Shown: positions 1 through 8,426 of the stretch, in pieces
Numbering within the stretch: the stretch's first letter is position 1
Layout: each line of letters opens with the position of its first letter
Assembly (NCBI RefSeq): GCF_003933745.1
Contig: NZ_RSEB01000002.1
Coordinates: forward strand, 1 to 64,000
Length of the DNA: 64,000 bases
Direction: 5' to 3'
DNA from: Glycomyces terrestris
GTDB lineage: Bacteria > Actinomycetota > Actinomycetes > Mycobacteriales > Micromonosporaceae
Notes under the pieces: model-generated
Databases searched by the model: none
Told to the model about the DNA's origin: nothing
The model's input: the letters and a program-made list of their open reading frames with translations, nothing else
Made by a program: the position numbers and the translations under genes

Positions 1-44
1 CAATGTGTGGAGTGGACGGGTACTAACCGCCGAGAACTTAACAC
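1..44 (+). rRNA. 23S rRNA, 3' end only
   Basis: The first bases match the conserved 3' tail of bacterial 23S rRNA (the GGTACTAA...CCGAG...CTTAAC segment, which forms the closing helix with the 5' end of the molecule). The rest of the gene lies upstream of the window. The exact 3' end is estimated. It is followed by a spacer of about 150 nt and the 5S gene, the normal order of an rRNA operon. Confidence 0.8.
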
Positions 45-195
45 AACAACGACGGCCCGCCCGCAAGGGCAAGGGTCAGGTAGAAACGACATTCACGCAC
101 GCTATGCGATTCTGAGACAACACACGTGTGTGCTCGAATCCAAACAGCCGGAAACCTCCTTGTTTGGGTTTTGGAGACCCGTGGTCTCGCAGGTT

Positions 196-316
196 TGTTT
201 GGTGGTGAGAGCGGAAGTGACACACCCGGTCCCATTCCGAACCCGGTCGTTACGGCTTCCAGCGCCGATGGTACTGCACCCGAGGGGGTGTGGGAGAGCA
301 GGACACCGCCAAACAT
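196..316 (+). rRNA. rrf: 5S rRNA
   Basis: This is about 120 nt with the classic 5S landmarks: the CCCATTCCGAACCCGG loop, the GCGCCGATGGTACTGC block and the TGGGAGAGCAGGAC.CCGCC 3' part. The ends pair as helix I: 197-206 with 305-314, with one G-U pair. It lies downstream of the 23S 3' end and upstream of two hairpins, so this is the end of an rRNA operon. The ends may be off by a few bases. Confidence 0.92.
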
Positions 317-325
317 GAACATGGA

Positions 326-360
326 GCGAAAGGCCCGACACCCAGTGTCGGGCCTTTCGC
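326..360 (+). terminator. rRNA operon terminator hairpin 1
   Basis: A perfect 16-bp stem (326-341 with 345-360) closes a 3-nt loop ten bases after the 5S gene. There is no T tract, as is common for GC-rich actinobacterial terminators. Confidence 0.8.
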
Positions 361-416
361 ACACCCAGAACAAGAACCCACCACCAGGTGGGTGCCTTCC
401 TTCGTATATGCACAAG

Positions 417-445
417 GGCCCGGTGCTTTTCGCACTGGGCCTTTT
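417..445 (+). terminator. rRNA operon terminator hairpin 2
   Basis: A 10-bp stem with one G-U pair (417-426 with 432-441) and loop TTTTC is followed by TTTT. It acts as a second, more classical intrinsic terminator before nadD. Confidence 0.75.
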
Positions 446-472
446 CGCGTGCCCTGATTCGGAATCGCGGGA

Positions 473-485
473 TAGGATTCGGCCT
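473..485 (+). promoter_or_regulatory. leaderless promoter of nadD
   Basis: TAGGAT at 473-478 lies 7 nt before the GTG at 486, with no Shine-Dalgarno sequence between. This is the actinobacterial leaderless layout, in which the transcript starts at or next to the start codon. Confidence 0.55.
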
Positions 486-1088
486 GTGGCTGACCGGAGT
501 GCTCGACGTATCGGGGTGTTCGGGGGGACGTTCGATCCTCCGCACCTGGGGCATCTGGTGGCCGCCAGTGAGGCGGCGTTCGAGTGCCGGTTGGACGAGG
601 TGGTCTTCGTGCCGGCCGGCGACCCCTGGCAGAAGGCGCACGTCAAGGTCTCGGATGCGGCTGCGCGCCTTGAGATGACGCGGCTCGCGGTCGGGTCCGA
701 TCCGCTGTTCCGGGTCAGCACCTGCGATCTGGACCGCGGGGGCGCGACGTACGCAGTGGACACGGTCGCCGACGTGCGAGCGGAGTACGACGGCGAGGTC
801 GAGTTGTTCTTCATCATCGGCGCCGATTCGCTGGAGAACCTCCACACCTGGCACCGGGTCGCGGACCTGGTGAAGGCCGTGAAGTTCATCGCGCTGAACC
901 GGCCGGGGCATTCGCGGCGCGAGGTCGACACCTCGTTCGGGATCGACGTCGAGTTCATCGACATGCCGGCCGTGGACCTGTCGTCCACGGGGTGCCGGCA
1001 GCGGGTCCGGGAAGGCCAGCCGGTCCGGTATCTGGTGCCGGACGCGGTCGCGGAGTTCATCGAGGAGCGCGGTCTGTACCGCGGCTGA
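486..1088 (+). CDS. nadD: nicotinate-nucleotide adenylyltransferase NadD
   Basis: The protein is 200 aa. It transfers AMP from ATP to nicotinate mononucleotide, giving deamido-NAD, the common step of de novo and salvage NAD synthesis in the cytoplasm. The N-terminus has the nucleotidyltransferase signature GVFGGTFDPPHLGH with the HxGH triad, and the C-terminus has the family ending (DLSSTGCRQRVREGQPVRYLVP). An open frame extends upstream through the rRNA terminators, so those starts are unlikely. GTG 486 gives the normal family length and sits 7 nt after a TAGGAT hexamer, which suggests a leaderless message. The nadD-rsfS-gpgP order is the one known from mycobacteria. Confidence 0.95.
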   Translation: MADRSARRIGVFGGTFDPPHLGHLVAASEAAFECRLDEVVFVPAGDPWQKAHVKVSDAAARLEMTRLAVGSDPLFRVSTCDLDRGGATYAVDTVADVRAEYDGEVELFFIIGADSLENLHTWHRVADLVKAVKFIALNRPGHSRREVDTSFGIDVEFIDMPAVDLSSTGCRQRVREGQPVRYLVPDAVAEFIEERGLYRG

Positions 1089-1207
1089 GGGCTGGGACGA
1101 GTCGCACAGCGACCGGCGCGAAACAGGGAGGTCGGCGTCGGACCGCACGTGTAAAACTAGAGCTGAACCGGCGCGGTGCCGGTGCAGCCTCGTCGACAGG
1201 AGCGTTC

Positions 1208-1630
1208 GTGACCGCAAGCGAAACCGCCAAGACCCTGGCCTTCTCAGCAGCCCAGGCGGCGGCTGACAAGAAGGCCTTCGCCATCAACCTCCGAGACGTC
1301 ACCTCGAAGATCGCACTCACCGATGTGTTCGTGATCGTCTCGGCCTCGAACGAGCGGCAGGTTCACGCGGTCGTCGACGCGGTCGAGGAGCGGCTCATCA
1401 AGGAGCACGACACGCGTCCCCTTCGCCGCGAGGGCAAGGGCGGCGAGCAGTGGGTGCTCCTGGACTACAACGAGATCGTGGTGCACGTCTTCCACCAGGA
1501 GGCGCGCGTCTTCTACGGCCTGGACGGGCTCTGGAAGGACTGCCCCGAGATCGAGTTCGTGGACCAGGCTGAGGCCGAGCGGGAGCGCCGGGCCGAGGGC
1601 GGCGATGCCGAGGACGGGGACGAGCGGTGA
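1208..1630 (+). CDS. rsfS: ribosome silencing factor RsfS
   Basis: This 140-aa RsfS/Iojap protein binds ribosomal protein L14 on the 50S subunit and blocks joining with 30S when nutrients run low. The domain covers roughly residues 5-115 (KIALTDVFVIVSASNERQVHAVVDAVEE, then the GGEQWVLLDYNEIVVHVFHQEAR block with family-typical Trp, Asp and His). The tail is acidic and Glu/Arg rich. GTG 1208 was chosen because AGGAG at 1198-1202 lies 5 nt upstream. The stop overlaps the GTG of the next gene, so the two are translationally coupled. Confidence 0.95.
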   Translation: MTASETAKTLAFSAAQAAADKKAFAINLRDVTSKIALTDVFVIVSASNERQVHAVVDAVEERLIKEHDTRPLRREGKGGEQWVLLDYNEIVVHVFHQEARVFYGLDGLWKDCPEIEFVDQAEAERERRAEGGDAEDGDER

Positions 1631-2280
1631 ACCGGCTCCTCGTCGTCCGCCACGGCCAGACCGAGTGGAACATCGCGGGGCGCATCCAGGGTTCCTCGGA
1701 CATCGACCTCGATGAGACGGGGAAGCAGCAGGCGCTCGAGGCCGGGCCGGAGCTGGCGCGGTACGAGCCGGCGCGGATCATCTCCTCGGACCTCCGGCGG
1801 GCCGTCGACACGGCGAAGCCGGTGTCCGAGCTCACCGGCGTCGAGATCGAGCTGGACAAGCGGCTCCAGGAGCGCGGCTACGGGCCCTGGGAGGGCCTGA
1901 CGGGCTCCGAGATCGCCGAGCAGTTCCCCGAGGACCACCGGCGGTGGCGCGCGGGGGAGCCGTTGCAGCACCCCGAGATCGAGACCTGGAACGAACTGCA
2001 CCGGCGCACGTCCGAGGCGGTGCGGGACATCATCGACTCCGACGTCGACGGGACCGCGATCGTGGTCTGCCACGGCGGTTCGGCCCGGCAGATCGTCGGC
2101 GGCATCCTCGGCTGGGACCAGGCGCCGACGAGCAGCCTCTCCGGCATGGACAACGCGCACTGGGCCGACCTGCGGCGCATGCGTTCGGGGAAGTGGCGGA
2201 TGTTCGGCTACAACCTGGGCGTCCCGGCGCCGCATACGGTCGGGGCGAGCCCGCTCGCGAAGGGCCAGCTGGCCCGGTAG
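1627..2280 (+). CDS. gpgP: histidine phosphatase, probable glucosyl-3-phosphoglycerate phosphatase
   Basis: This 217-aa phosphoglycerate-mutase-fold phosphatase starts with the catalytic motif VVRHGQTEWN (nucleophile His) near residue 8. A second active-site His lies in VVCHGGSARQ near residue 140. In mycobacteria the gene right after nadD-rsfS encodes GpgP, which dephosphorylates glucosyl-3-phosphoglycerate for methylglucose lipopolysaccharide synthesis. That role is inferred from position and family. A generic phosphoglycerate-mutase-like phosphatase remains possible. The start is GTG 1627, within the GTGA overlap with rsfS. Confidence 0.85.
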   Translation: MNRLLVVRHGQTEWNIAGRIQGSSDIDLDETGKQQALEAGPELARYEPARIISSDLRRAVDTAKPVSELTGVEIELDKRLQERGYGPWEGLTGSEIAEQFPEDHRRWRAGEPLQHPEIETWNELHRRTSEAVRDIIDSDVDGTAIVVCHGGSARQIVGGILGWDQAPTSSLSGMDNAHWADLRRMRSGKWRMFGYNLGVPAPHTVGASPLAKGQLAR

Positions 2281-2374
2281 CGGTTTCGCCGCCGAGTGCT
2301 GGACCGGGTCCCTTCCCGGGATTTAGGCTTCGGTCGTGGTGCAACCGCGCCGGGACCGGAGGCGTCAAACCGTC

Positions 2375-2833
2375 ATGGACACGCATACATCCCGAATCAG
2401 GCGAATCGCGAACACCGCGGGGCTGCTGACCGGCGGACTCCTGCTTGCCGCGCTGACCGCGTGCGGCGCCGGCGAGAGCGGCTCCGGCGACGAGACCTCC
2501 GCAACCCCCACCGTGAGCGCGTCGCCGACCGATGCAACGAGTGAGGAGAGCTCCGTGCCTGGAACCAGCCCGTCGATGGAGCCGTCGTTCGACGACTCGT
2601 CCAAGTCCGGCTCGGTCACGACCATCACCGGCACGGTCGAGTCGGGCGTCGAGTCCGGCTGCCTCGTCCTCGAGTTCGAGGGCACGGTGTACGGGATCTA
2701 CGGCAGCTACGACGCGTCGGTCGTGTACGCGGGTGCCGAGGTCACGCTGCACGGCGTCGTGGACAGCGGCATGATGACCACCTGCCAGCAGGGGACGCCG
2801 TTCGTGGTCTCGGAGGCCGAGGCCGCGGGTTAG
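2375..2833 (+). CDS. small secreted lipoprotein of unknown function
   Basis: The protein is 152 aa. It has a signal peptide with an Arg-containing N-terminus, a hydrophobic core and a lipobox (LLAALTAC), so it should be lipid-anchored on the outside of the membrane. A Ser/Thr/Gly/Glu-rich linker follows (to about residue 75). The final 75 residues form a compact domain (TTITGTVESGVESGCLVLEFEGTVYGIYG...) that resembles a small beta-barrel, with two Cys that could pair. No enzyme motif was recognised. ATG 2375 is preferred, with GGAGG 12 nt upstream. A GTG at 2336 would precede the signal peptide. Confidence 0.75.
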   Translation: MDTHTSRIRRIANTAGLLTGGLLLAALTACGAGESGSGDETSATPTVSASPTDATSEESSVPGTSPSMEPSFDDSSKSGSVTTITGTVESGVESGCLVLEFEGTVYGIYGSYDASVVYAGAEVTLHGVVDSGMMTTCQQGTPFVVSEAEAAG

Positions 2834-2834
2834 G

Positions 2835-2846
2835 TAGTGTGGCCGG
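2835..2846 (+). promoter_or_regulatory. leaderless promoter of degV
   Basis: TAGTGT (2835-2840) is followed by 6 nt and then GTG 2847. There is no ribosome binding site in the gap. Confidence 0.5.
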
Positions 2847-3725
2847 GTGACCGTCGTCGTCGTTACCGATTCCACCTCGGCCCTCCCTGAGGCGCTTCGC
2901 GCTTCGCACGAGGGCCTGACGGTGCTCGGCATCCCGGTGCTGATCGGCGGCGCCGAGCACCGCGAGGGCGAGGACGTGCGCGCCGACGCGATCCTGCGCG
3001 CGATGCGCGAAGGCCAGACGGTGACCACCTCCGGCCTGCCGCCCGAGGAGCTGCGGTCGACGTACACGCGGCTGCTGGACGAGGGCGCGACCGGGATCGT
3101 GTCGGTGCACCTGTCGGGCCGGCTCTCCGGGACGGTGGCGGCGGCCGAGGCGGCCGCGGCCGGTTTCGGCGGGCGGGTCGCCGTGGTCGACTCGCTCGGG
3201 GCCGGCATGGGCGTCGGCTACCCGGCGCTCGCCGCCGTCGAGGCGGCTGAGCAGGGCCTCGACCTGCTGTCGGCGGCCGCGGCCGCGCACCAGGCGATCG
3301 GGCGGACCACGACGTACTTCTACCTGGACACCCTCGAGTACCTGCGCCGCGGCGGCCGCATCAGCGCGGCCCGGGCGATCGTGGGGACCGCGCTGTCGGT
3401 GAAACCCATTCTGGGCGTTGAGGACGGCCGCATCGACGTGATCGAGAAGGTGCGCACGCCGACGCGCGGACTCCAGCGCCTCGCCTCCCTCGCGGTGGCC
3501 GACGCGGGCGAGTCCGAGGTCGAGATGACGGTGCACCACCTGGGCGCCGAGCGCCGCGCCGAGGCCCTCGCGGGGTGGCTCCAGGAGCGCTTCGAAGGCC
3601 GGCTGCGGCGCATGGACGTCACCGAGGTCGGCGCCGCCGTCGGCGCGCACTGCGGCCCGGGCCTGGTCGGGGTCATTACGCGTCGGCGTTCCCGGCTTAC
3701 GACGGATGTCGGTGGCGCCGAGTAG
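2847..3725 (+). CDS. degV: DegV family fatty-acid-binding protein
   Basis: This 292-aa cytoplasmic protein belongs to the DegV/FakB family, which bind a fatty acid and in some bacteria present it to a fatty-acid kinase. It shows the N-terminal VVVVTDSTSALP motif, the GTVTTSGLPPEE-like segment, the SVHLSGRLSGT loop, and YFYLDTLEYLRRGGRISAA followed by SVKPIL, which line the lipid pocket. The length is normal. No fatty-acid kinase gene is nearby, so the partner cannot be named from this window. Confidence 0.92.
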   Translation: MTVVVVTDSTSALPEALRASHEGLTVLGIPVLIGGAEHREGEDVRADAILRAMREGQTVTTSGLPPEELRSTYTRLLDEGATGIVSVHLSGRLSGTVAAAEAAAAGFGGRVAVVDSLGAGMGVGYPALAAVEAAEQGLDLLSAAAAAHQAIGRTTTYFYLDTLEYLRRGGRISAARAIVGTALSVKPILGVEDGRIDVIEKVRTPTRGLQRLASLAVADAGESEVEMTVHHLGAERRAEALAGWLQERFEGRLRRMDVTEVGAAVGAHCGPGLVGVITRRRSRLTTDVGGAE

Positions 3726-3844
3726 ATTTGAATAGGGGGGTCCCCCGGTGTCCGATTTGCTCCGGAACCTCCGTTCACATTCGAGGGTCGCGAGCGCCGA
3801 GGATTATCGCTCGGAAACCGCGCCGCCGTCCACCCGAAGCCAGG

Positions 3845-3874
3845 TTGTCCACAGGCCACATCGAGTTATCCACA
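3845..3874 (+). repeat. two DnaA-box-like direct repeats upstream of comEA
   Basis: TTGTCCACAGGCC begins at 3845 and TTATCCACAGGCC at 3866. The repeats are 21 bp apart, about two helical turns, and in the same orientation. TTATCCACA is the exact consensus DnaA box and TTGTCCACA is the common actinobacterial variant. No dnaA or dnaN is present, so this is not oriC. Confidence 0.6.
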
Positions 3875-3890
3875 GGCCGGAAAATTCTCA

Positions 3891-3904
3891 GTCACGGCCG
3901 TGAC
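3891..3904. promoter_or_regulatory. perfect 14-bp palindrome before comEA
   Basis: GTCACGGCCGTGAC reads the same on both strands and ends 20 nt before the comEA start. It is a possible operator for a dimeric regulator. Its binding protein is unknown. Confidence 0.4.
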
Positions 3905-3924
3905 CCTCGCTCGTTGACCCGGGT

Positions 3925-4689
3925 ATGGAACGCGAACAGCCACCCGAATCAGCGGCCCTCGCCGCGCGGCTCCGCTTGCGACTGCATGCGGCCGAAGGCG
4001 AAGTGTGCAAGGAGACCGTCGACGCCGACAGCGGTGAGGCCGCGCCCGAGCCGGTGCCGAAGGCGCCGCCCGCGCGGCGGTTCGAGGACCGGCTCGAGCG
4101 TTTGCAGCACCGGTTCGGCCTCTCGCACCTGAACCGGTGGGTGCTGGCGATCGTCGGCGTCCTGGTCGCCGTCGTCGGCCTCTCGGTGACGATCCTGTCC
4201 TGGCCCGACTCGCAGCCGGCCGCCACCGCGCCGGTCGCCGCGCCCCAAGCCTCCGAGGCATCGCCGGGGACGATCATCGTGTCGGTCGCGGGCGCGGTCA
4301 ACAAGCCGGGCATCGTCGAGCTCGAGACCGGCGCCCGCGTCGCCGACGCCATCGAGGCCGCGGGCGGCCTCGCCGAAGGCGCCGATCCCGGGTACCTCAA
4401 CCTCGCCCGCGTCGTGGCCGACGGCGACCTCGTCGCCGTGCCCGACGCCTCCGAGTCCGGGGCGCCGGCCCCCGGCGCGGAGGGCTCCGGCGGGGGCGGG
4501 CTCGTCAACATCAATGTCGCCGGCGCCGAAGAACTCGACGCCCTCAACGGGATCGGGCCGGTCCTCGCCGAGCGGATCATCGCGTACCGCGAGACCAACG
4601 GCAGCTTCCAGTCGGTGGACGAGCTGTCCGAGGTCTCCGGCATCGGATCGGCGCTCCTCGAGCAGCTGCGCGGACAGGTGACGTTGTGA
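3925..4689 (+). CDS. comEA: DNA-uptake protein ComEA
   Basis: The protein is 254 aa. An N-terminal cytoplasmic part (1-70, charged) leads to one membrane helix (about 72-92, WVLAIVGVLVAVVGLSVTIL). An SLBB domain follows (about 112-170, IIVSVAGAVNKPGIVEL...). After a Gly-rich linker comes a helix-hairpin-helix pair (about 192-254, LVNINVAGAEELDALNGIGPVLAERIIAYRETNG). The HhH part binds incoming double-stranded DNA on the outer face of the membrane and hands it to ComEC. It forms an operon with comEC 19 nt downstream. Its upstream region is unusually rich in palindromes and DnaA-like boxes. Confidence 0.93.
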   Translation: MEREQPPESAALAARLRLRLHAAEGEVCKETVDADSGEAAPEPVPKAPPARRFEDRLERLQHRFGLSHLNRWVLAIVGVLVAVVGLSVTILSWPDSQPAATAPVAAPQASEASPGTIIVSVAGAVNKPGIVELETGARVADAIEAAGGLAEGADPGYLNLARVVADGDLVAVPDASESGAPAPGAEGSGGGGLVNINVAGAEELDALNGIGPVLAERIIAYRETNGSFQSVDELSEVSGIGSALLEQLRGQVTL

Positions 4690-4708
4690 ACGGCCGGGGA
4701 GGCCCGCC

Positions 4709-7024
4709 GTGAGCGCCGAGTTCACGCTGCGGCCCGCACCGTCCGAAGTGGTGCGGCGGGACTGGCGGCTGCCGCTCGTCGCCGCGGGAGTGTGGGCGGC
4801 CGCGCTCGCGGGCCTGTACGGCGGCGTCGTCAGCGGACTGGTCACGACGGCGGTGTGCGCCGCCGTGGTCGCGCTGGGACGCAGGAGCGGCCGCGACCTC
4901 GCTTCCGCGGCGGCCACGGTCGCGTTCGGGGCGGTGCTCGGCGCCGGGGTGACGACCGCGCACGTCGCCGCCCGCGACCATCCCGGCCTCACCGCGCTCA
5001 CTTCCGCTGAGGCGCACGGGGAAGCGGAACTGGTGCTGCGCGCGGTCCCGAAGGAGTCGGCGCGGCGCCCCGACATGGTCATCGCGACCGCGCGATTGCG
5101 CTCGTTCACGACCGATGACGCCGTCGTCCACGGCAACTGGCAGGTCCTGCTCGTCGCCTCCGGCGGGGAGTGGCTGGAGCTGGACGCCGGGCAGCGGGTC
5201 GTCGTGTCCGCGGTGCTCAGGGAGGCGGAGCCGGGGCGGCTCACCGCGGCCGTCGTCAGCGCCCGCGGGCCTCCCGAGGCCGCAGGCGAGCCCGCGCTCC
5301 CGCACCGGTTCGCCGCCCACGTGCGCGACCGGCTCGCGGCGGCCGTCGAGGCGGTGCCGCAGCCGGAGGCGGGACTGATCCCCGCGCTCGCCGTGGGCGA
5401 CACGTCGATGATGGACCCGGAGCTCGCGGCGGACTTCCGCACGACCGGGCTGGTGCACCTGGTGGTCGTCTCCGGCTATCACCTGAGCCTCATGGTCGGG
5501 GCGGTGCTCGCGGTGGCGGTCGCGTGCCGGGCCGGGCCCCGGGCCCGCGTGGCGGCGGGAGCCGTGGCCGCCGGGGCGATCGTGGTCGTCGCCGGGCCCC
5601 AGCCGAGCGTGTTGCGCGCCGCCGTGATGGCCGGGATGACGCTGCTGGCGCTGGCCGCGGGGAGACCCCGGGCCGCGATGCCGGCCTTGGCGACCGCGGT
5701 GCTCCTCGTGGTGCTGGCCGACCCGGACATGGCCGCGCAGGCCGGGTTCGCGCTGTCGGTCGCGGCGTGCGTGGGGTTGCTGCTGCTGGCGTTCCGGTGG
5801 GCGCGGCCGCTCGAACACCGCGGCTGGCCGCAGGGTGTGGCGCTCGCCGTGACGATCCCGCTGGCGACCCAGGTGGCCGTGACGCCGCTGCTGGTCGGCC
5901 TCGGCAGCGGGGTGAGCCTCGTGTCGGTGCCGGTGAACCTGCTGGCGGCGCTGGTGGCCGCGCCGGTGGTGGTGCTGTCGGTGGGAGCCGCGGCCGCGGC
6001 GGCCGTGTGGCTGCCCGCGGGGGAGCTGGTGGCGCAGGTCGCCGCCGTGCCCGCGCGGTGGCTGATCTGGTTGGCGCGCACCGGGGCCGAAGTGCCGGGC
6101 GCACTGCTGCCGGTGCCCGGCGGCGTGTGGTGGGGCCTCGGGTCGGCCGCGGTGCTCGCACTCGTCGTCGGCCTGCTCCAGGTGCGGCGGCTGCGGCGCG
6201 CCGTCCTCGCGGTCCTCCTGGTGGCCGGGCTCGGCGCGGTCCCGGCGTGCCTGTTCTCCGGCGGCGCGCCCTCCGGATGGGTCGTGACGATGTGCGATGT
6301 GGGCCAAGGGGACGCGCTCGTCTTGCCCGCCGGGGACGCCGCGGTCGTGGTCGACGTCGGCCCCGACCCGGCCCTCGTCGACGCGTGCCTCGACGCGCTC
6401 GGCGTCGAGCGGGTGGCGCTGCTCGTGCTGTCGCACTTCCACATCGACCACACCGCCGGGATCGGTGGCGTCCTGGAGGGCCGGGAGGTCGCGGCGATTC
6501 TCGCGCCGCCGCCGGGCGAGGCGCGGTACGGCTTCGCGATGGTAGAGGAGCGCGCCGGCGCGGTGCCCCTGCTGGAGGCCGTGCCCGGGGAGGTGTTCGA
6601 GTTCGGCGAGACGCGGCTGGAGGTCCTGGGCCCGCCCGAGGACCTGCTGAGCGGCACCCGGTCGGATCCGAACAACAACTCGGTGACGCTGCGGGCGGAG
6701 GTCGCCGGGACGAGCGTGCTCCTGACCGGGGACGTGGAGCTCGAAGGCCAGCGCGCACTCCTGAACGGCGGCAGCGCACTCGACGTCGACGTGCTGAAGG
6801 TCCCGCACCACGGGTCCTCGTTCCAGGTGCGCGAGTTCCTGGAGGCCGCCGAGCCGGCGGTGGCGCTGGTCGGCGTCGGCGCGGGGAACGAGTACGGGCA
6901 CCCCGACCCCGGGCCGCTCGGCGTCCTCGAGGACGGTGGCGCGCTGGTGTTCCGGACCGACGAGGACGGGCGGATCACCGTGTCGCGGAACGGCGCGCGG
7001 ATGGAGGTGAGGACCGAGGAGTGA
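4709..7024 (+). CDS. comEC: DNA-import channel ComEC/Rec2
   Basis: This 771-aa membrane protein carries single-stranded DNA across the membrane during transformation. An N-terminal OB-like DUF4131 region and a competence domain with many membrane helices (about 15-520) include the core VHLVVVSGYHLSLM. A C-terminal metallo-beta-lactamase domain (about 525-770) has SHFHIDHTAG and KVPHHGS, the metal ligands expected of a nuclease that may degrade the other strand. All hallmark residues are intact. The start is GTG 4709. A full comEA-comEC pair does not show that the organism is transformable, since many actinomycetes keep it without proven competence. Confidence 0.94.
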   Translation: MSAEFTLRPAPSEVVRRDWRLPLVAAGVWAAALAGLYGGVVSGLVTTAVCAAVVALGRRSGRDLASAAATVAFGAVLGAGVTTAHVAARDHPGLTALTSAEAHGEAELVLRAVPKESARRPDMVIATARLRSFTTDDAVVHGNWQVLLVASGGEWLELDAGQRVVVSAVLREAEPGRLTAAVVSARGPPEAAGEPALPHRFAAHVRDRLAAAVEAVPQPEAGLIPALAVGDTSMMDPELAADFRTTGLVHLVVVSGYHLSLMVGAVLAVAVACRAGPRARVAAGAVAAGAIVVVAGPQPSVLRAAVMAGMTLLALAAGRPRAAMPALATAVLLVVLADPDMAAQAGFALSVAACVGLLLLAFRWARPLEHRGWPQGVALAVTIPLATQVAVTPLLVGLGSGVSLVSVPVNLLAALVAAPVVVLSVGAAAAAAVWLPAGELVAQVAAVPARWLIWLARTGAEVPGALLPVPGGVWWGLGSAAVLALVVGLLQVRRLRRAVLAVLLVAGLGAVPACLFSGGAPSGWVVTMCDVGQGDALVLPAGDAAVVVDVGPDPALVDACLDALGVERVALLVLSHFHIDHTAGIGGVLEGREVAAILAPPPGEARYGFAMVEERAGAVPLLEAVPGEVFEFGETRLEVLGPPEDLLSGTRSDPNNNSVTLRAEVAGTSVLLTGDVELEGQRALLNGGSALDVDVLKVPHHGSSFQVREFLEAAEPAVALVGVGAGNEYGHPDPGPLGVLEDGGALVFRTDEDGRITVSRNGARMEVRTEE

Positions 7025-7180
7025 GGTGAGCAGTCGACTACCGGGCGACGCCGTTCGGGTGATTGGGAGACGGATGCGGCGGGGCGGACCGGTACACACC
7101 GGCAGCACCCGGGCTCGGCGAGGAAAGCGCCGGACCGGTCACGGACCGGAGCGTCCCGCGCGGCATGCGAGGATGGTGCC

Positions 7181-8170
7181 GTGGCTGCACCTGAACCCAT
7201 CAGACTGATCCTCGGCGACGACGAGTTCCTCGCCGAGCGGGCCGCCGCCGACTACGTCAAGGCGGTGCGCGCCGCGATGCCCGAGCACGACCCCGCGCCG
7301 GCCGTCAACCGGATCGCGGGCGCCGACCTCACCAGCGGGGCGCTGACGGAGCTGACGAGCCCGACCCTGTTCGGCGGCGCGGTCGTCGGCGTGGTCGAGT
7401 CGGGCCAGGACGTCGACAAGGACATGATCGCGGCGCTCCTCGCGTACGCGAAGCAGCCCGCGCCGGAGATCTACCTCGCGGTGTGCCACAACGGCGGCAA
7501 CAAGGGCAAGGCGCTGTCGGAGGGGCTCAAGAAGCTCGGGATCGAGCCGGTGCGGGTCTCGAAGATCAAGCGGCAGCCCGACCGGATCGCGTTCGTTCGC
7601 GGTGAGCTGCGGGACGCCGGGGCGTCGCCGCGGTCGGCGTCGGCCGAGATCGCGGACACGATCATCCAGGCGGTCGGCTCGGACCTGCGGGAGCTCGCCT
7701 CGGCGTGCGCGCAGCTGGTGGCCGACACGGACGGGAAGATCACCCAGGAGAGTGTGGCGCAGTACTACTCGGGCCGCGCCGAGGTCTCCGGGTTCACCGT
7801 GGCCGACGCGACGATCGCGGGCGACGCCGCGGAGGCGCTCGGGGCGCTGCGCTGGGCGATGCAGGTCGGCGTCGACCCGGTGCCGATCGCCGACGCGCTG
7901 GCGATGGCGGTGCGGAACCTGTCGCGGGTCGCGGCCGAGCGGGGCGGGGCGGCGCAGCTGGCCGGGCAGCTCGGCATGGCGCCGTGGCAGATCGAGAAGG
8001 CCCGCAAGCAGGCCCGCAACTGGACCGCGGACGCGCTCGCGGAGGCGATGCAGGTGTGCGCGCGGCTCAACGGCGAGGTCAAGGGCGGCGCCGACGACCG
8101 CGGGTGGGCGCTGGAGCACGCGATCCTCCAGATCACCCGCTTGAGCGCAGCGGGGAGGGGCCGTGTCTGA
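7181..8170 (+). CDS. holA: DNA polymerase III delta subunit HolA
   Basis: This 329-aa clamp-loader delta subunit opens the beta sliding clamp during replication. The fold is an AAA+-like N-domain (LILGDDEFLAERAAADYVKAVR...), a middle domain (SDLRELASACAQLVADTDGKIT) and the C-terminal collar domain. It has no Walker A motif, as expected for delta. GTG 7181 lies 6 nt after GAGGAT, a weak version of the leaderless layout. The downstream gene overlaps its stop by 8 bp. Confidence 0.93.
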   Translation: MAAPEPIRLILGDDEFLAERAAADYVKAVRAAMPEHDPAPAVNRIAGADLTSGALTELTSPTLFGGAVVGVVESGQDVDKDMIAALLAYAKQPAPEIYLAVCHNGGNKGKALSEGLKKLGIEPVRVSKIKRQPDRIAFVRGELRDAGASPRSASAEIADTIIQAVGSDLRELASACAQLVADTDGKITQESVAQYYSGRAEVSGFTVADATIAGDAAEALGALRWAMQVGVDPVPIADALAMAVRNLSRVAAERGGAAQLAGQLGMAPWQIEKARKQARNWTADALAEAMQVCARLNGEVKGGADDRGWALEHAILQITRLSAAGRGRV

Positions 8171-8414
8171 GTACCGCCACGGGAGGGTGAGCCGCCCCCG
8201 CCGGCCCTGGTACGCGCGGGCGCTGGGCATCAAGCACCTGTACCTGTCGAACGTGATGTGCGTGCTGCTCTTCGAGGGGGCGGTGGCGCTGGCGGTGCTC
8301 ATGGCGTTGACCGAGCTGGTGTCGTGGTGGGTCGTCGTCGTCCTGCCTCTCGCGGTGGCGGTCATGGTGAAGCTGAACGACCTCGTCGCGGGCGCCCTGA
8401 ACCGCCACGGCTGA
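8163..8414 (+). CDS. small membrane protein of unknown function
   Basis: The protein is 83 aa, with a basic N-terminus (residues 1-25, rich in Arg) and two hydrophobic stretches (about 33-50 and 54-75). This fits a two-helix membrane protein with both ends inside. GTG 8163 has the purine-rich GGGGAGGGG just upstream and overlaps the holA stop by 8 bp, so translation is probably coupled to holA. No family was recognised. Confidence 0.65.
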   Translation: MSEYRHGRVSRPRRPWYARALGIKHLYLSNVMCVLLFEGAVALAVLMALTELVSWWVVVVLPLAVAVMVKLNDLVAGALNRHG

Positions 8415-8426
8415 CTGAATTTCTCC

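Noticed and set aside
3845..3874. Replication origin, from the two DnaA boxes
   Set aside because: Only two boxes, no AT-rich unwinding region and no dnaA, dnaN or recF around it.
4577..7108. 843-codon minus-strand frame antisense to comEC
   Set aside because: Low-complexity His/Arg/Gly-rich translation typical of a GC-rich shadow frame; comEC on the plus strand has all family motifs.
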